From: Tetrahymena thermophila SB210
Lineage: Eukaryota > Ciliophora > Oligohymenophorea > Hymenostomatida > Tetrahymenidae
Assembly: GCF_000189635.1 (NCBI RefSeq)
Contig: NW_002476463.1
Span: 372,001-436,000, forward strand
DNA: 64,000 bases
Direction: 5' to 3'
Positions 23,201-36,719 of this stretch are shown in pieces; positions within the stretch are counted from its first letter, which is position 1, and each line of letters begins with the position of its first letter. A program made the position numbers and the translations under genes. Below the pieces are notes generated by a model. That model made no database searches. It saw nothing but the letters and a program-made list of their open reading frames with translations, and was not told where the DNA came from.

Positions 23201-26200
23201 GAGGTTTTGTTCCTAGAATTTGATAGCCTATTTAACATATAATTAGACAATTTCAGTTTCAGGGAGATTTTCACGAGCAACACGTAAGGCATGCTCCCAT
23301 TTTGAAGCCTTGGCATACATTTCAAAAGCTTCAACAGCTAAGCCAGCCTTCAAATAATATTTCTCACCAAAATCATATTGACGAACATCAGCATAATGCT
23401 TAGCAATTTGTCTATAAAAAGGACGAGCCATTTCAGGACTTTAATGTTATAAAAGTTAGATTGCCTTGCTCCATTATCTTGAATTGATACTAGCTTCAAT
23501 GGCCTTTTAGAAAGATCCAGCTTCAATATAATGATTAACAGCACTTTCAGTTTACTTTTAGCTAACTAACCAATCACCACACCTCTCTTCTAATTCACGG
23601 CTATATATATAATTAAAAATTAATAACATTTGTGAAATAGAGAAATTTGATTTGAAAATTAATAAATAAAATTTCTTTAATTAATTAAAATATTTGATTT
23701 ATTAATTTATATTTTATTTTCCTCGTTTATTAATTTAATCTTTTTAATTTAAATTGAATTTCAAATAGAATTTTAATAATTTTTACACTAAATTTGGTTG
23801 AACTCTTTTAGCAAGATCGATTGCTTTTTTGTAAGAATTTCCTTCACGGTACATTTAGAGAGCTTTAGGATATTATTCCATTTATTCATAGAATTCACCA
23901 GCTCTTTCATACATTCCTGCGTTTTTGAGAGCTACAGCAATATTTTCGAGAATGTCCTAAGGGAAAGAGTGATCATATGTAAACACTACATTAGCAGCTT
24001 TAGCTGGAAGATTACCTTGTAAGTAGAGCTAGACAGCCTTGTTAAAATCTCTTTCATTTTCCTTAACTTCAGCAGCCTTTTTAAAATTAAAAATTAAATA
24101 AAATATTAGAACTTGTAAAATTTAAACTATACCTTAGCTTCCTACTTTGTCTTTAGAAGCCAAGTGTAATAATTTTCCTTGAGTTCTCTAACCTAAGGAT
24201 GGTTTTTCTTTTCAGCAATCTTAATTGATTCATCCCATTTATGGAGTTCCTAATACATTTCCATAGCTTCTTCAACCTCTTCATGATCTAATAAAATAGC
24301 TTCAGCTCTGTGGAATTGTTTATCGAGGATGGCAAGCTTAGCTTGAGCCTTGTAGTAATTGATACCTTCTTCACTTTCTCTGGCAAGCTTAGAAATCTTT
24401 CTTAAATAAGAAGCCTTGCAAATATCACCTAAAGAAGCATAACAGTGCTCAGCAACTATAATATTTTACTCTTCAAGAGCTAACTTAGATAATGTTTTCC
24501 AGTTAGCTTCTGTGTCAGCATTCATCTCTAATGGGTCAAGAATTGTAGCTGCTTTTTCAAGATCTCCTGATTCAATTGCAAAACCAAAGTTAATAAGAGA
24601 TTCATCTAAGCTGTAAGGAACTACATTATTTCCTTCATTTACCATCACATCAGTCTTACCTATTAATACAAATATTTTTCTTTAACAAATATTCAATTTT
24701 ATTTATTTATTTATTCATTTTATACCTCCATTTCTTTCAATAGACTCAACTTCTCCCTTAATGTTATAGATTGTGACTTTATCTGGATTTTCAATTGAAT
24801 ACCAAACACATAGGTTTTATCTGTTTTAAGCAACAACTACATCTGATTCAGGAACCCACTAAGCATAACTACAGTAACTGAGAAGAGTATTTTTAGTTTA
24901 AGTTTTGATATTATAAAGGTAGAGTTATCTTCTCTTGTCTCTAAACAAGAGCTTATTAGCATGAGTGTTAAGTTCTAAGAAATCAATTTTCGAATCATGA
25001 AGAATCTAACCAATATTTGAGTTACTCATGAGATCTTAAATGTAAATGGTTTGCAAATCTAAGAGATAAGCAATCATTTTAGTTTATTTCACACTGTGGT
25101 AGTTTAATCTAGCAGAAATTAAATTAGTTTTCATGTGCTCAGTTCTGCAGTTACCAAGAGGTTCATTGTTTCCATATTCGATCAAAGTCAATTCTCCACT
25201 GCTAAAAACCATGCAGACTCCTGGATTTGAAAAGTCATACTTTTCTTTACCATCATTTCTCCATGGAATTTCTGAGCATTTATCAACTTCTAAATCAGCT
25301 ACTATGATAGTATCATAAGTATTACCAACTGCAAAACGGTCCTAGAAAATGTTGATTTTGGTAATTTCAGCACCTTAGGCACTTCTAACAACAGATTTTC
25401 TACCAGATGATAATGTTTTGACTACAATTTATGAAGGAGACACATAATTCAACTCAAACTTTCCCTTATAATTAATCATTTTAAATGAGGCATTGTACCA
25501 ATCAACACTTCCGCAAAGAGAACCAGTTACTAATTTAGAACCATCGTTTTTCCATGCAAGAGCTGTAACAGTATAATAATTTTCAATTTATTTAACACCA
25601 ATTTCTTCCCAGAGACTTCTTCTGGAGTTGTAATGATAGATATAAAATCTAACATATAAAAATATAATTGATTTACAATTCAAAAAAAAAAAAATGAATA
25701 AAAGAAAGAAAAAGTGAAACAAGCATTCAAATAATTTATTTGCATTGAAATAATTGATTAATAAGAATAACTTAAAATGATGATTTAGTTAGTATTTATT
25801 AATATTTGTTAGATAATGATGATGATGATTTTTTATTATTTTGATTTCAAATAATTTTTAAATAGTCACTTCCTAATTAAATCTTTCTTCTATATAAAAA
25901 TATTATTCTCCTTAAGCTGTCTTATTTTCTTTCATCCAATATATTATCAATTTAAAATAGAATTCTTTTTTTGCTGTTTAAAATAGCATTTTAATTCATG
26001 TTTTACCTATTGAAGTTGCCTAAAACAACTGTGTCGCCAGATGGGTTGAATGCGGCTATAGTGAATTCTCTTATTTTATCATCATTTGTATAATCAAAAC
26101 GTTAAATATGATTGCCATAAGCATCGTAAAAAGAAACCTTTCCATCATTACCAGCAGCGACAACATGTTCTCCCCAGCCTAAAGCATATGGGATTGAATG

Positions 26201-27325
26201 ATGAACTACAATTTTTTTTCCAAATGCGTAGATTGTACCATCTAAGTGACCGCTTACAAAATTTTCTCCGTCTTTACATGCTGCTAAGCTAACAACATAA
26301 CTATCAGTTGAATACATTACTTATGACTGTTGTTATAAACAAAAATTGAATAAATGCTTCACGCCTTTTGATAAATTAAGTTGATTACTTTGTTTGAACG
26401 AAGGATACCGGATTTGACTTTACCTTCAGCCAAACCAAAAATAACTTCTCCTGCACGTTCATGAGGCCAGCAAAGACATGTTACTGAGGAAGAAGTTGGG
26501 AATTTATTACAAATAGATTTTTTTTCACCCCATTCCTTGCCAATCTTATAGACAAAAACTATATTATCTGATTATGCGACTGCTACCTTTTCACTATCTG
26601 GAGAAAAAGCTACTGCTCTAACAACATATGACTTTTAACCCTAAATATTTTTAATTATTTTTTTTATTAGATTGAAACGCTATAAATTTAAAATTTTAAA
26701 AACTCAAAGAAAATTAAACATATTTTCATTCAACTTTATCTAATCAATCTTAAAATATTTTATGGCTATTAGCTGATGCAATTATACTAATAAAAATCCA
26801 TTTGGATTTATTTTAATTGTCATTATTGAATTCCTTTTTTTATTTTTGTGAATAAATAAATACCTTGTCTGATGGTTTTGTCATAAACTTATCTCTACGC
26901 TATCCTTGCTCATCAAACAAATGAACTACCTTTATTTATAAAAAAATTCTATAAATTAAACATTCATAATAAAATTAATCATGTTTTAAATCTTTTAATC
27001 GCTAATTATTTAATGGTTTGAATTCCTTTTAGCTTAGATTATTTGCTATTGTTAAAAGAATAAAGCAGTTTTAAGTGCTTTCTTTGTATATGAAAATTAA
27101 GTAGAAACCTAACTTAAAAAGAAAAATAACAAAGCACCTATGGAAAAAGTATGGAAATTTTGTTTACAAATCGTTTTAAAAATGAAATATTTTAAATCTT
27201 ACTCTTTCAGCTGTGCAAACTGCGAGTTTTTTTGGCCCATGCTAATTAGGAGACCATGCTACTGATGAAATCTTTTGCATTCCATCAACTGGTGGAATGA
27301 TATTTCCAAAATAAGCAAGTTTCAT
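20300..27325 (-). CDS. IFT172: Intraflagellar transport protein IFT172
   Basis: IFT172 is the large peripheral subunit of the IFT-B complex, which carries cargo along cilia. The start at 27325 gives Met-Lys-Leu-Ala-Tyr-Phe-Gly-Asn followed by V-A-W-S-P-N and V-C-T-A-E-R, as at the N-terminus of known IFT172. Beta-propeller (WD40-type) sequence fills about the first 600 residues (27325-25400). A long helical TPR-like region follows (24660-20930), with [12 protein letters not shown] and D-A-V-I-E-Y-L. The C-terminus is Cys-rich, with several C-x2-C pairs ending near C-P-W-C. About a dozen short A+T-rich introns interrupt it, for example 23600-23790 and 21390-21680. Estimated length about 1,750 residues, normal for the family. 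Plus-strand frames inside are shadows. Confidence 0.93.
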
Positions 27326-28586
27326 TTCTTTACTTTATAAAATTAAAGCAAATACCTTTATTATTTCTTTTTTATTTTATTTTTTTATTTTTTTTCTTTT
27401 TTAAAAATTTGAAATTTATTCAATCTAAAAGATTAAAACAATGAATCCTCTCTTTGGAAATTAGTAATTGTTTGTGTTTCTGAATGGCTTTATTTTTTTT
27501 TTATGCATTCAAAGATTCTTGTACATGAAGTACTATTTCAATTAATAATCGAATTTGTTTAATGGTTAACTCAAAATTTTAAAAATATTCTTTCAAGATA
27601 GATGATCTATAAATACTTAATTTAATTTTTGAGTGTAGCTTTTCAAAAAATAATTTTAAGAATTATTGTTTTTTTTATAAAATTTAAAATATTAAAAACT
27701 AGTTAAAGACATATTAACCTCTTTAAAAAAACATCATTTTAAAGAAAAGCCTTAAAATTCATATTTAATATAATTTATACTCTTTTTACAAAACAAAAAA
27801 ATCATTTTTTAGATCTTTAAAAAGAATTTAGAAATATTAAATTTAATTTAATTGATTTTAAAATAATCTATATTTATAAATTAAAGAGAGTTATTTAGCT
27901 ATTATTAATATAAACTTGTAAAAATTTTTTAATAAACAACAAACTTAAAAGATTTGAAGAAATATATTTTAATAAATGTATTAAAATTTTATAAATAAAT
28001 AAATAAATAGAGCTCTAAAATTTTGAAAATATTTATTTGATTGATTTATTATAGATAGATTAATATCTTTTTGAGTAAAATTTAAATCATATTAAAATTA
28101 ATCAAATTTAAAAAGAATGAAAATTTAAAATGGAAAAATTAAATGACAAACATAACACGAATAAAATTAACAACTTTATTTTACGATTAATCATTATCAT
28201 TCAAATGTGCAAATAAGAATTTGATTGATAATTAATTAAGTTAGTTGCTTGGTTGTTCAAGTTAAACTAATTCAATTAAAAAATTAAATGACAAAGCAAT
28301 TAATTTAAGTATAAATATTGGTATTTATCAAACAAAGATATCAATTTTTGAATGTAAAAAATTTTTAGGTGATAGGCTGATAAATTAAATAATACTAATA
28401 CATTTGAGAAATTCAAAAATAAATAGGTCTGTCTCCTTGACTTTCTTTTAGCTAAACTACAATACTATAAAAGCTTAACACGTTTATTTATCTATATCAA
28501 AAGTTAAATCTATATCTTAAAGTAGAATAAGTAAATTTAGAAATACAATTGTAGAGATCCTAAACTATATTTAATTAGCAATAAAT
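27326..28586. promoter_or_regulatory. Divergent intergenic region, IFT172 / FHA gene
   Basis: The 1.26 kb between two divergent start codons must contain both promoters. It is extremely A+T-rich. No motif could be assigned with confidence. Confidence 0.45.
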
Positions 28587-30650
28587 ATGGGATAGAATGG
28601 TAGCACTAATTGTTGTGGAACAACGGCAGATTGTTAATAAACGGAAGTTGAGGTGAGTGAATACCAACTCAACCAAAATTAATCTTTAAAAAGGCCTGCT
28701 TAGATTTAAAGTTAGAATGGAGTTGCTTTAAGTGAGCAGTAGTAAAAATAGCTTGAGGAGTAGCATAAAATACTTATTTAGTAGCAGTAATAAATATAAT
28801 AGGACTAACACTTAGGCTCTACCCAATAATTTTAGACAGGGAATGATAAAAGTAGCACTAAAAAGAAGAAGAATATGCAAAATCAAGAATTAGCAAATCA
28901 TTTGAGAAAGATTTCAAACAATGACAGGATTATAATGGAGAATAGTATCATACATTCTACTACTAAAAGATTAAATGAAGTGACATCTACTAAAAAGATT
29001 AAAAAAGAGTTATCAGAAATAGTTCATTTTGCAAAAGTTTTATAGTTAAAAATTATATCTTCCAGCACTTTATCAAAGGGAAGTCTACTTTACATAAATG
29101 CCCAAGGATTAGAGAATTCTCTTAGAAAGGAGCTTGATGGGATGACGTTTTTTGGATGCAAAAAGAGATGTCGTAACATAGACAATATCAACTAAGGATA
29201 GTTTGATAACTTCTCTTCTTATAGTAGCTCAAGTAGCAATGAAGATGAAATGGAAGAAGACGACCATACTTTTGACTAGGCTGCATCTAATTAAATTTTA
29301 GATGACATCTATGATGATTAAGATAATAATTAGCAGAATAATATTTAAAATAAATAGCAATTCTTGTAATAAAAAAATCAATCTTCATTTCCAAAAAGCA
29401 ATCTTCAAAGCTAACAGCAATAAAAAAGCGGGTTAAATTCAAAAAACAATTTAAAATAATCATCATCTGTGTCTGCTTAACAGAAATTTAATAATTTAAG
29501 AGGCAGTTTAAAGTAAAAAAATTAAAAAGATGTAGATATTTCTTTCGAAGAGGAAGAAGAAAAAGAGAATAACCCTCTCTAAATGAATAAAAATGGTTAA
29601 TAAAAATAAAATGGATCTTTAGCAAAAAAATAAAACCAAATAAATAACAACAATGTAAATAAAACTACAGGTGATGGATTCAAGAAAAATTTAATCACTA
29701 AACAACAGTAATCAAATTAAATGAAAAAGGAAGAATTAAAAGACTCAAAATATATAAATAAAAGTGTAAATCCATAATCAAATAAAATAAATTTAAATAT
29801 TAAAACAGAAAATTTCAAAAATAACAAAAATTAGTTTATTCTTGAAGAGAAAAAAAATAAAGTAAATAAAAATGGAGAAATCGTGAATGACTTTGTAATA
29901 CCTTCACCAGATCCTGAAATAAGTAAAAGACATAGAGGGAGACATTTTTAAATATATTATGATCGTACTTCTAACTCTTACAAAATAAAGGATTTGGGAA
30001 TAGGGTTTGGATGCTTTTACAAGCTTGATGGTCCTCTCCTTTTAAAAGATAATCACTTGCTCAATATAGGACTAATATTTGTAGTGATTAATTTTACATT
30101 AAACCAAGATAACACAGTTTTGGATGCTTCCACTATTAACAAGAGTAGCAACACAACTTAGTAGCAACATCCTTCTAACAACTCACAATTAAAAAATAAT
30201 TAATCCTTTTTAATATCACAAAATATTTCTAATAATAATAAAAATACCTAAAATAATCAAAATCAAATCTAGCTTTAAAACAATCAACTTACATCTTTAA
30301 ATTAAAGTGTTGATTTTGTAAATGAAAGTATCAATAAAATATGTATTCGTCTTAAATTTTTTGGTGGGCCTTGCAATGGAGAATCATGTGTTCTGGATCC
30401 TCAAAAAGAGACATTTGCAACTATTGGTAGAAACAAAGAGCAATGCACTCTTCATTTCGATGATCATCTTCTCTCAAAAATATAATGCCGTATTGTTTTC
30501 AAACCTAACGAAGGCTGGTATCTGATAGATGGTTCACAAAAAAGAGCATCTACTAATGGCACTTGGCTATATTTAGCTGAGGAGAAAGAAATATACGAAG
30601 GCATGATATTCAAAGCAAATTAAACTTTATTTTAATGCTCTATGCAATGA
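28587..30650 (+). CDS. Double FHA-domain protein with acylation-type N-terminus
   Basis: A single uninterrupted exon of 687 residues ending at TGA. The N-terminus Met-Gly-Gln-Asn-Gly-Ser-Thr-Asn-Cys-Cys fits N-myristoylation at Gly2 with palmitoylation of nearby cysteines, suggesting membrane attachment (inferred). Residues about 30-300 hold Gln-rich and Asp/Glu/Ser-rich stretches around a folded segment with L-L-Y-I-N-A-Q-G-L. Two forkhead-associated regions follow. The first is at about 440-505 (I-S-K-R-H, then Y-K-I-K-D). The second is at about 583-687 (A-T-I-G-R-N near the start, then Y-L-I-D-G and N-G-T). FHA domains bind phosphothreonine. The second has Gln in place of the usual His after S-K-I, so it may bind weakly. 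No kinase or phosphatase domain is attached; the target is unknown. Confidence 0.82.
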
Positions 30651-31353
30651 AAATTTCACTCTGAAAATCTAACAATCTAATTATACAAAATACATCCATA
30701 ATTAATTTTACTCTAGACAACATTTAAACTAAAAAAATAATTCCATTTTATTATTTATATTATCATAAACTAAATTTTGAATTAATACATTTAATTTGTT
30801 TCTAACATTTATGTGTATCAATCAATATATTTCTCTTTTAAATATTAAAAATTCCAAATCTTAATATTAAATTAAATTAAAATTGAGATTTCATAAATTA
30901 AAAAATCTATTTTTTAAAGAAGATTGAGAAAAATACTAAATTTATTCTTAAATTATTTATAAATTTTAAATAGTATTTTTGCTTTTTTAACTTTAAGAAA
31001 TAGTTCTACTTTACAATTTATTTAAGAATATTTTAAAAAATAATACATTCTTTATTAGATTTATTTAAAAAAATAAATTATTTAATTTACATAAAAAATA
31101 AATTTTTTAATTTTATATTACAATAAATGGCAAAAAAATTAAAATACTTAACTATTCTTAAAAAAATCTATTACATATTGGATTAATAGGATTTAAATTT
31201 TGTTTCTATTTGCTGATCCAATTAAAGAATATTAGTATATTATAATAACATTTAAATATTGATAGAAGAAATATTGTCAGATTTATTAAAATCAATAATA
31301 ATATAATTATTATCTTATTTTAAATAAGAATTAAATTTTTTTAAATCTTAAAA
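30651..31353. other. Intergenic spacer
   Basis: 700 bp of A+T-rich DNA between two genes on the same strand. It presumably contains the FHA 3' end and the cullin promoter; no distinct motif seen. Confidence 0.5.
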
Positions 31354-34300
31354 ATGAGTAGTAAAACTTTTATGAATAAGGAAAACACAGAAGGAAAGAG
31401 CATTAATATAAAGGGGAGTGTTACATCATAAGGGTAAATCCCTTAATAATAGCAAGCTTAACAATAATAGTAAAAATAAGGTTTTGTCTATAAGGATCCT
31501 AAAGCGCTTTAATCTTGGGATGTTATAGAGTAGGCTATTTAAATGATTTATGAAAAGAAGACTCATACATTATCGTATTAGGAATTATATCATCACGCAT
31601 ATATTTTAGCATTTTATGGGCATGGAGATTAAGCGTATTCTAGATTAAAAAGCTTATTAGAAAAGTATTCACTTAAAATGCTGAATACTTTAGGATATTA
31701 TGATAGCGAAGAATAAATTTTGGTAAAAATGGTTGCAGTGTGGTAAGATTATAAATAAATGATTAACATTCTAAAAGGAATATTCCTTTATCTAGATAAT
31801 AATTATGTTACTACAAAAAACTTGCAGCCCGTTTTGGTTTTAGGTTATGAGGTGTTCTAATAAATACTCTTCATTTAAAAATCAGAAATATATTCTAAAG
31901 TTTTAGAAATAATATTGACTATGATAGACAAATAGAGATTAGGAGAAAATATAGAGGGATAACTAATCTAAAAAATTATATAAATGAGTGTAAATAAAAT
32001 TAATTTAACATAATTTATTATTTTTTATCAATTATCAATTTTACAAATACAGTTTTCAATCTTCATTTTTGATAAGTTTGAATGACTGATTTAAATTCTA
32101 GATTAAAAATTTAAATTTGTTAAAAAACATTACAATAAATATATTTATTTTGAGTTGTTACTGAAAGTATTTTTAAAAATTTTTTAATAGCTTTATGAAG
32201 ATTTTAAGCATTAAATAAAATATTTTATATTGATTTTAATAAAGGTTGATCTTGGCATGAAAGCAAATATTCAAAAATGCAATTAATATTCTAGATAAAT
32301 ATAATATGAATATATCCCTGAACTCACTATTTATGAAAAGTATTTTGAAAAAGGATATCTTGATTGCTCTGAAAAGTATTTCTCTGAAGAGAGTTAAAGA
32401 TTAATACTTTAGTTATCTCCTAAAGACTATATAATAGCTGTAGAAAGAAGGTTTTTAGAAGAAAAGAAAAGAGTTCATAGTTATTTTTATCAAACATCTA
32501 AGAATAAGATCTAATCACTATTCTTTTAGAAATATATAAATGATTTTGCAAAAGCAATTGTAGATAACTAAGAAAATGGATTATTCAATTGGTTAGATAA
32601 TGACGAAGTTGTGATCATTAAAAAATCACATACGCTTTTCTAAAATACAAAAGAATCATACACTATATTTCTTAATATATTTTATAAATACGTTGCTCAT
32701 TAAACTTCGGCATTAGCAGCAAGATAATCAACACCTGTGAAAGAATATATAGAAGATATTATATTATTTAGGCTTAAAATTATCAATATTATGCAAGAGG
32801 CCTTTTTTTCTTTACTAAAAACAGATGACCAACTTACAATTTAAAGGTAATTAATTAACTTAATATCAAACATTTCAAACAAATAAAAATATAATATTAA
32901 TGATCAAACAAAAATAGATATCAAAGCATTTACATATTGAATTTAATTTATAATATTTTTTACTTTTAAAAGACTTTTGCATAAAATTTTGAATTTATTT
33001 TTTCATATTAGGCAGAGACAAATTAAATAATTGTTTACAAATTTTTCCTTCATGTCTTAAAAATGAATAAAATTAACATTTTTTTATTAAATTTAAATCT
33101 ATAAACTAATAAAAGATAAACTTAAAAATCATTTGAAGATTCTCTAAATGACAGTAATTTTCCTACAGAGCAACTAAATTGTTATATTGATGAAGCTTTT
33201 CAAAAAGATTTCAAAAATAAATCTGAACAATAAATTGAAGAAGTGCTGAATTCCGTCTTTGAAATATTTTGCTTGATAAGAAATAAAGACTATTTTGCAA
33301 GTATTTACATGAAAAGCTTAGCAAAGAGAATACTTTACAACAAAAGTTTAGATGAAAACAATGAAAAGTAAATAATTAGTAAATTCAAACTAGAATGTGG
33401 AACAGTTTATACTAAAAAAATGGAGACAATGTTTTTAGATATGCAACAATCTCTTGAATACTATAACGAATTTAAGTAATTATTTATAAAGAATCTTAAT
33501 ACAAAATCAGCCTATAAATCCTTAGATTTTGATATTAAAGTTCTCACTTGTGGTAACTGGCCATATAAATTAAATTAATTTTCTTAAGTCAAAATTCCTA
33601 ATCAGCTTGAACCTTATATCTCAGAATTTGAAAAACATTACAAATCTAAATTCAAGGGTAGAAAATTGAAATGGATATATTCTGTTGGAAAATCTATTGT
33701 TAAAGGTTACTACAGCTTCAATAACTCAAAGAAAGAATTTTAGGTTTCTAATGTTTAAATGGTTATATTACTTTTATTTAACAACAAGATTAAATATACT
33801 TAGCAAGAACTCACAGCTTTACTCTAAATGCCATATGAAGAATACAAAGTAAATCATTTTTTGAACAAAAACAAGAATATCAAATATATATTTAATAATA
33901 ATACAATTTTTTTAAATATCTACTATGTATTTATTATAAGCAGGAGCTCTAAGATTTTAGCTTACTTATCATATATAAAACAAATATAAACATATTTTCT
34001 ATTTATAATATAAAATAAATTAAATCTTGACCAGTTTTAATAATAATAATAAAAATTTTAATTTTTCCAAAAATGCGATTACTGTAAAAACAATATAAAA
34101 AAATTTAATTACAATTAGTGTTCTTAAGTTTAACTAACAATTTAATTTTATTATTCTCTAAAAAATTTGTACACAGTGAGTTATGGAAATAAATCTTTTA
34201 TGTCTTAGTTTTTATTTATTATTCTAAATTATTTAACGTTTTATCTAACTAAATAGCTTCACTTACTGCCACTTGTGTAACTAAAAATTTTGAAATCTGA

Positions 34301-34640
34301 AAACAATATAGACTTTGAATATAATGACCAATTTAGTTATAAAAATATGAGAGTGCAAGTAAATGTAATGAAGAAAGAAGCAAGCAAAACTGAAAGTTCG
34401 AAAAACCTTGAGTAGATCTGCCTTGAAAGAAAATTTGTTGTAGAAAGCCTAATTGTAAAAATAATGAAATCCAGAAGAAAGATGGAACACTAAGAATTAT
34501 ATCAAGAGGTAGCAAGAATATCTTAGTAGCATCTTTTTTTGCCAGATTAATAAACAGTAAAACAATGTGTAAACTCACTTATTAACAGAGATTATATTCG
34601 CTTATCTGAAAATAAAGATTATTTATAATACGTTGTTTGA
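31354..34640 (+). CDS. Cullin (ubiquitin ligase scaffold)
   Basis: Cullins hold the substrate adaptor at the N-terminus and the RING protein at the C-terminus of cullin-RING ubiquitin ligases. Four exons, 31354-31989, 32245-32846, 33116-33848 and 34257-34640, keep frame across all junctions and give 784 residues, the usual cullin size. Exon 1 carries the N-terminal repeats (I-F-L-Y-L-D-N-N-Y-V, M-I-D-K-Q-R-L-G-E). Exon 3 holds the cullin homology core (Y-I-D-E-A-F, L-A-K-R-I-L, L-E-C-G-T-V-Y-T-K-K-M). Exon 4 holds the winged-helix tail with I-V-K-I-M-K-S-R-R-K-M, which contains the neddylation lysine, and ends R-D-Y-I-R. The N-terminal half is closest in feel to CUL3, but the sequence is divergent and I do not assign a number. 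The minus-strand frame at 34333-34578 is a shadow. Confidence 0.88.
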
Positions 34641-36179
34641 ATTTTCATTTTTATATTCTTCTTAACAAAATTACTTTGTTAACCAATCAATATTACAAAA
34701 AAATATTTTTATTTCAGTCAAACATTTTTATTAATATTTTCTATCTCTTTATATACTTTATACAACAAGTATTTATGTAATTACTTTACTCAAAATATAT
34801 CTTATTATTTATTGAAAATAAATTTCTCTATCTCTATTAATTAAGTTAGTTCCCTCAACTATTTATCTTAATTTAATTGATTAATGAGTTGATCAAAATA
34901 TGTTAAATTTATGATCATAATTTTAAAAAACTTATTTTTATATAATAAATAGTTGTAAGAAAAATAATTTTTTATATAAGTCTTGCCGAACTTATCTCTC
35001 CTAAGATCCTTTCAAAATTATAACCACTCACTTAGTAGATTACATAAAGTTCTCTTTGTAATTATGTTAAATAGTCTTTCAAATTTTTATAAATTGGTTT
35101 TTACTTCTATAATTCTTAAAATTTGTGGGATTTTAATACATAAACTAAAATTATAATTTTTACAATTTCTAAATAAATCGAATTTTCTAAGACTTTTTCT
35201 AAGGTAAAAAACAACAGCTTAAAAAATAGCAATCTAAAAATAAATCATTAAGATTACTACTGTTTAATTTTTATCATTTCTCCCTTAAAAAATATTGAAT
35301 AAATTTTGAGAAAATGAGGGCAAATAACTATTAAATTTAGCGATTTCTCAGAAAAAGGACAGATTTTGTTAAGGAATAATTTCGGTAATTATCTTAAAGT
35401 ATCATGGATAAAGATTTTCTTATGATAAAAAAAATATTAGAATCAAATTTTCTATTAAATACACTCAATAATATTATTGCTTTTACAATTAAAAGAGTCT
35501 TTTAAAATTAAATAAATTGAGTTAGTTATCAATACAATTTAAACATAAATAGGAATTAAATTAAAGATTTAAATTTGATATATTAATTGAACAAATAATT
35601 AACTTAAAAATTAAAACTAACTTATTTCATCGTCTTAGATATAAACATTGTTACTTTAAATGGAGTAAGCTATTCTAAGAAGAATGAATTAACTAAATTT
35701 AATATGTTACTTATATAGAAAATTAGTAGGTTAATTATTTTAAGCAACTTTCTTCATTTTTGTTTTTTATAATAAAAATGAATAGCTAAATAATAAATAT
35801 AATGAAATATATATAATTGAGTGTTTGTAGTATTTGTTCATTTGCCAGCAAAATTTTTTAAAATAATTAAGATGTATTTTCACTTTTATAGTTAATTCTA
35901 AATGATTTTATATATTAATATTGAGAGTAGTAGAGAGGTTATTTTAAAATTATAAATAAAATATGATTACATCATCAAATGTAATTTAATTAAACTGGCA
36001 ACTAGAATTATCTTCATTTTCTAAATAAATATTCTATTTTTATCCAATTTAGATTATTCTATCATTTATGTTTTTTTATTTGTAAGACTTAATATTTATT
36101 GCATTATCAGTCATATGAGATAAATATCAATTATTTATTCGAAATGAATCAATTATTATAAAATGGTTTCACAAATTTT
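34641..36179. other. Intergenic spacer between convergent genes
   Basis: 1.5 kb separating the 3' ends of the cullin and SWIM-protein genes. Unusually long for a convergent gap, yet no frame or RNA-like structure was recognised in it. Confidence 0.5.
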
Positions 36180-36719
36180 TCAGCAGCATGCAGCACATAA
36201 ATTTAAATACTAATTTAAATCAACTTTTATAATCTTATATTCTGCATAGGCTTCACTAAGCAGAGCTGCTAATATATGATTGCAAATAATGTTGTTTGAA
36301 TCGCTAACTATATTATTAACATAATCTTCACAATTGCAGTATTTTGCTCCATTTTCGCTTATAAATACAAGATAAGCCTTATTTTGCTTATCTAAACTTT
36401 CTGATCTTTCGTTGATCTTATAAACACTCATCAAAGGAATGCATTATTACATTATTTCGCATTAATATTTAGAAATATCTTTTTAGTCAAGTAGTATTAA
36501 TGCTTTCCTCATTTATGGACCAAATATGAAAAAGAGTTAATGTAGAGCTATTTTTTCTTGCTTTATCGCCTCTGGATTGTTGGGGTTATTTTAAAGGTCT
36601 TTTATTAAAGATATAAGTCTCATGTATAGACTATCGATTGTCTGTAATTCCATTTATTATTTAAAAATTTTAAATTCGTTAACACTGAGCTTATTCTCAA
36701 TTTGTCTTAAATTAATCAT
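36180..36719 (-). CDS. ZSWIM7/SWS1-like SWIM zinc-finger protein
   Basis: A single exon of 179 residues ending at TGA. The C-terminal half has the SWIM zinc-binding pattern C-N-C (Cys128, Cys130), a gap of 15 residues, then C-N-H (Cys146, His148), followed by I-L-A-A-L-L-S-E-A. Upstream, F-F-I-F-G-P-Q-M-R-K-A-L and L-D-Q-K-D-I line up with the corresponding part of animal ZSWIM7 (F-L-F-G ... L-V-D-R). ZSWIM7/SWS1 works with a Rad51 paralog in the Shu complex during homologous recombination, and is important in meiosis in several eukaryotes. Length is slightly above the human protein (about 140). The start is the first in-frame ATG; a later Met at residue 97 would remove the conserved part. 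Confidence 0.75.

Noticed and set aside
23798-26292. Several plus-strand frames
   Set aside because: All antisense to IFT172 exons.
34333-34578. 81-codon minus-strand frame with a hydrophobic look
   Set aside because: It lies antisense to cullin exon 4, which reads perfectly on the plus strand.
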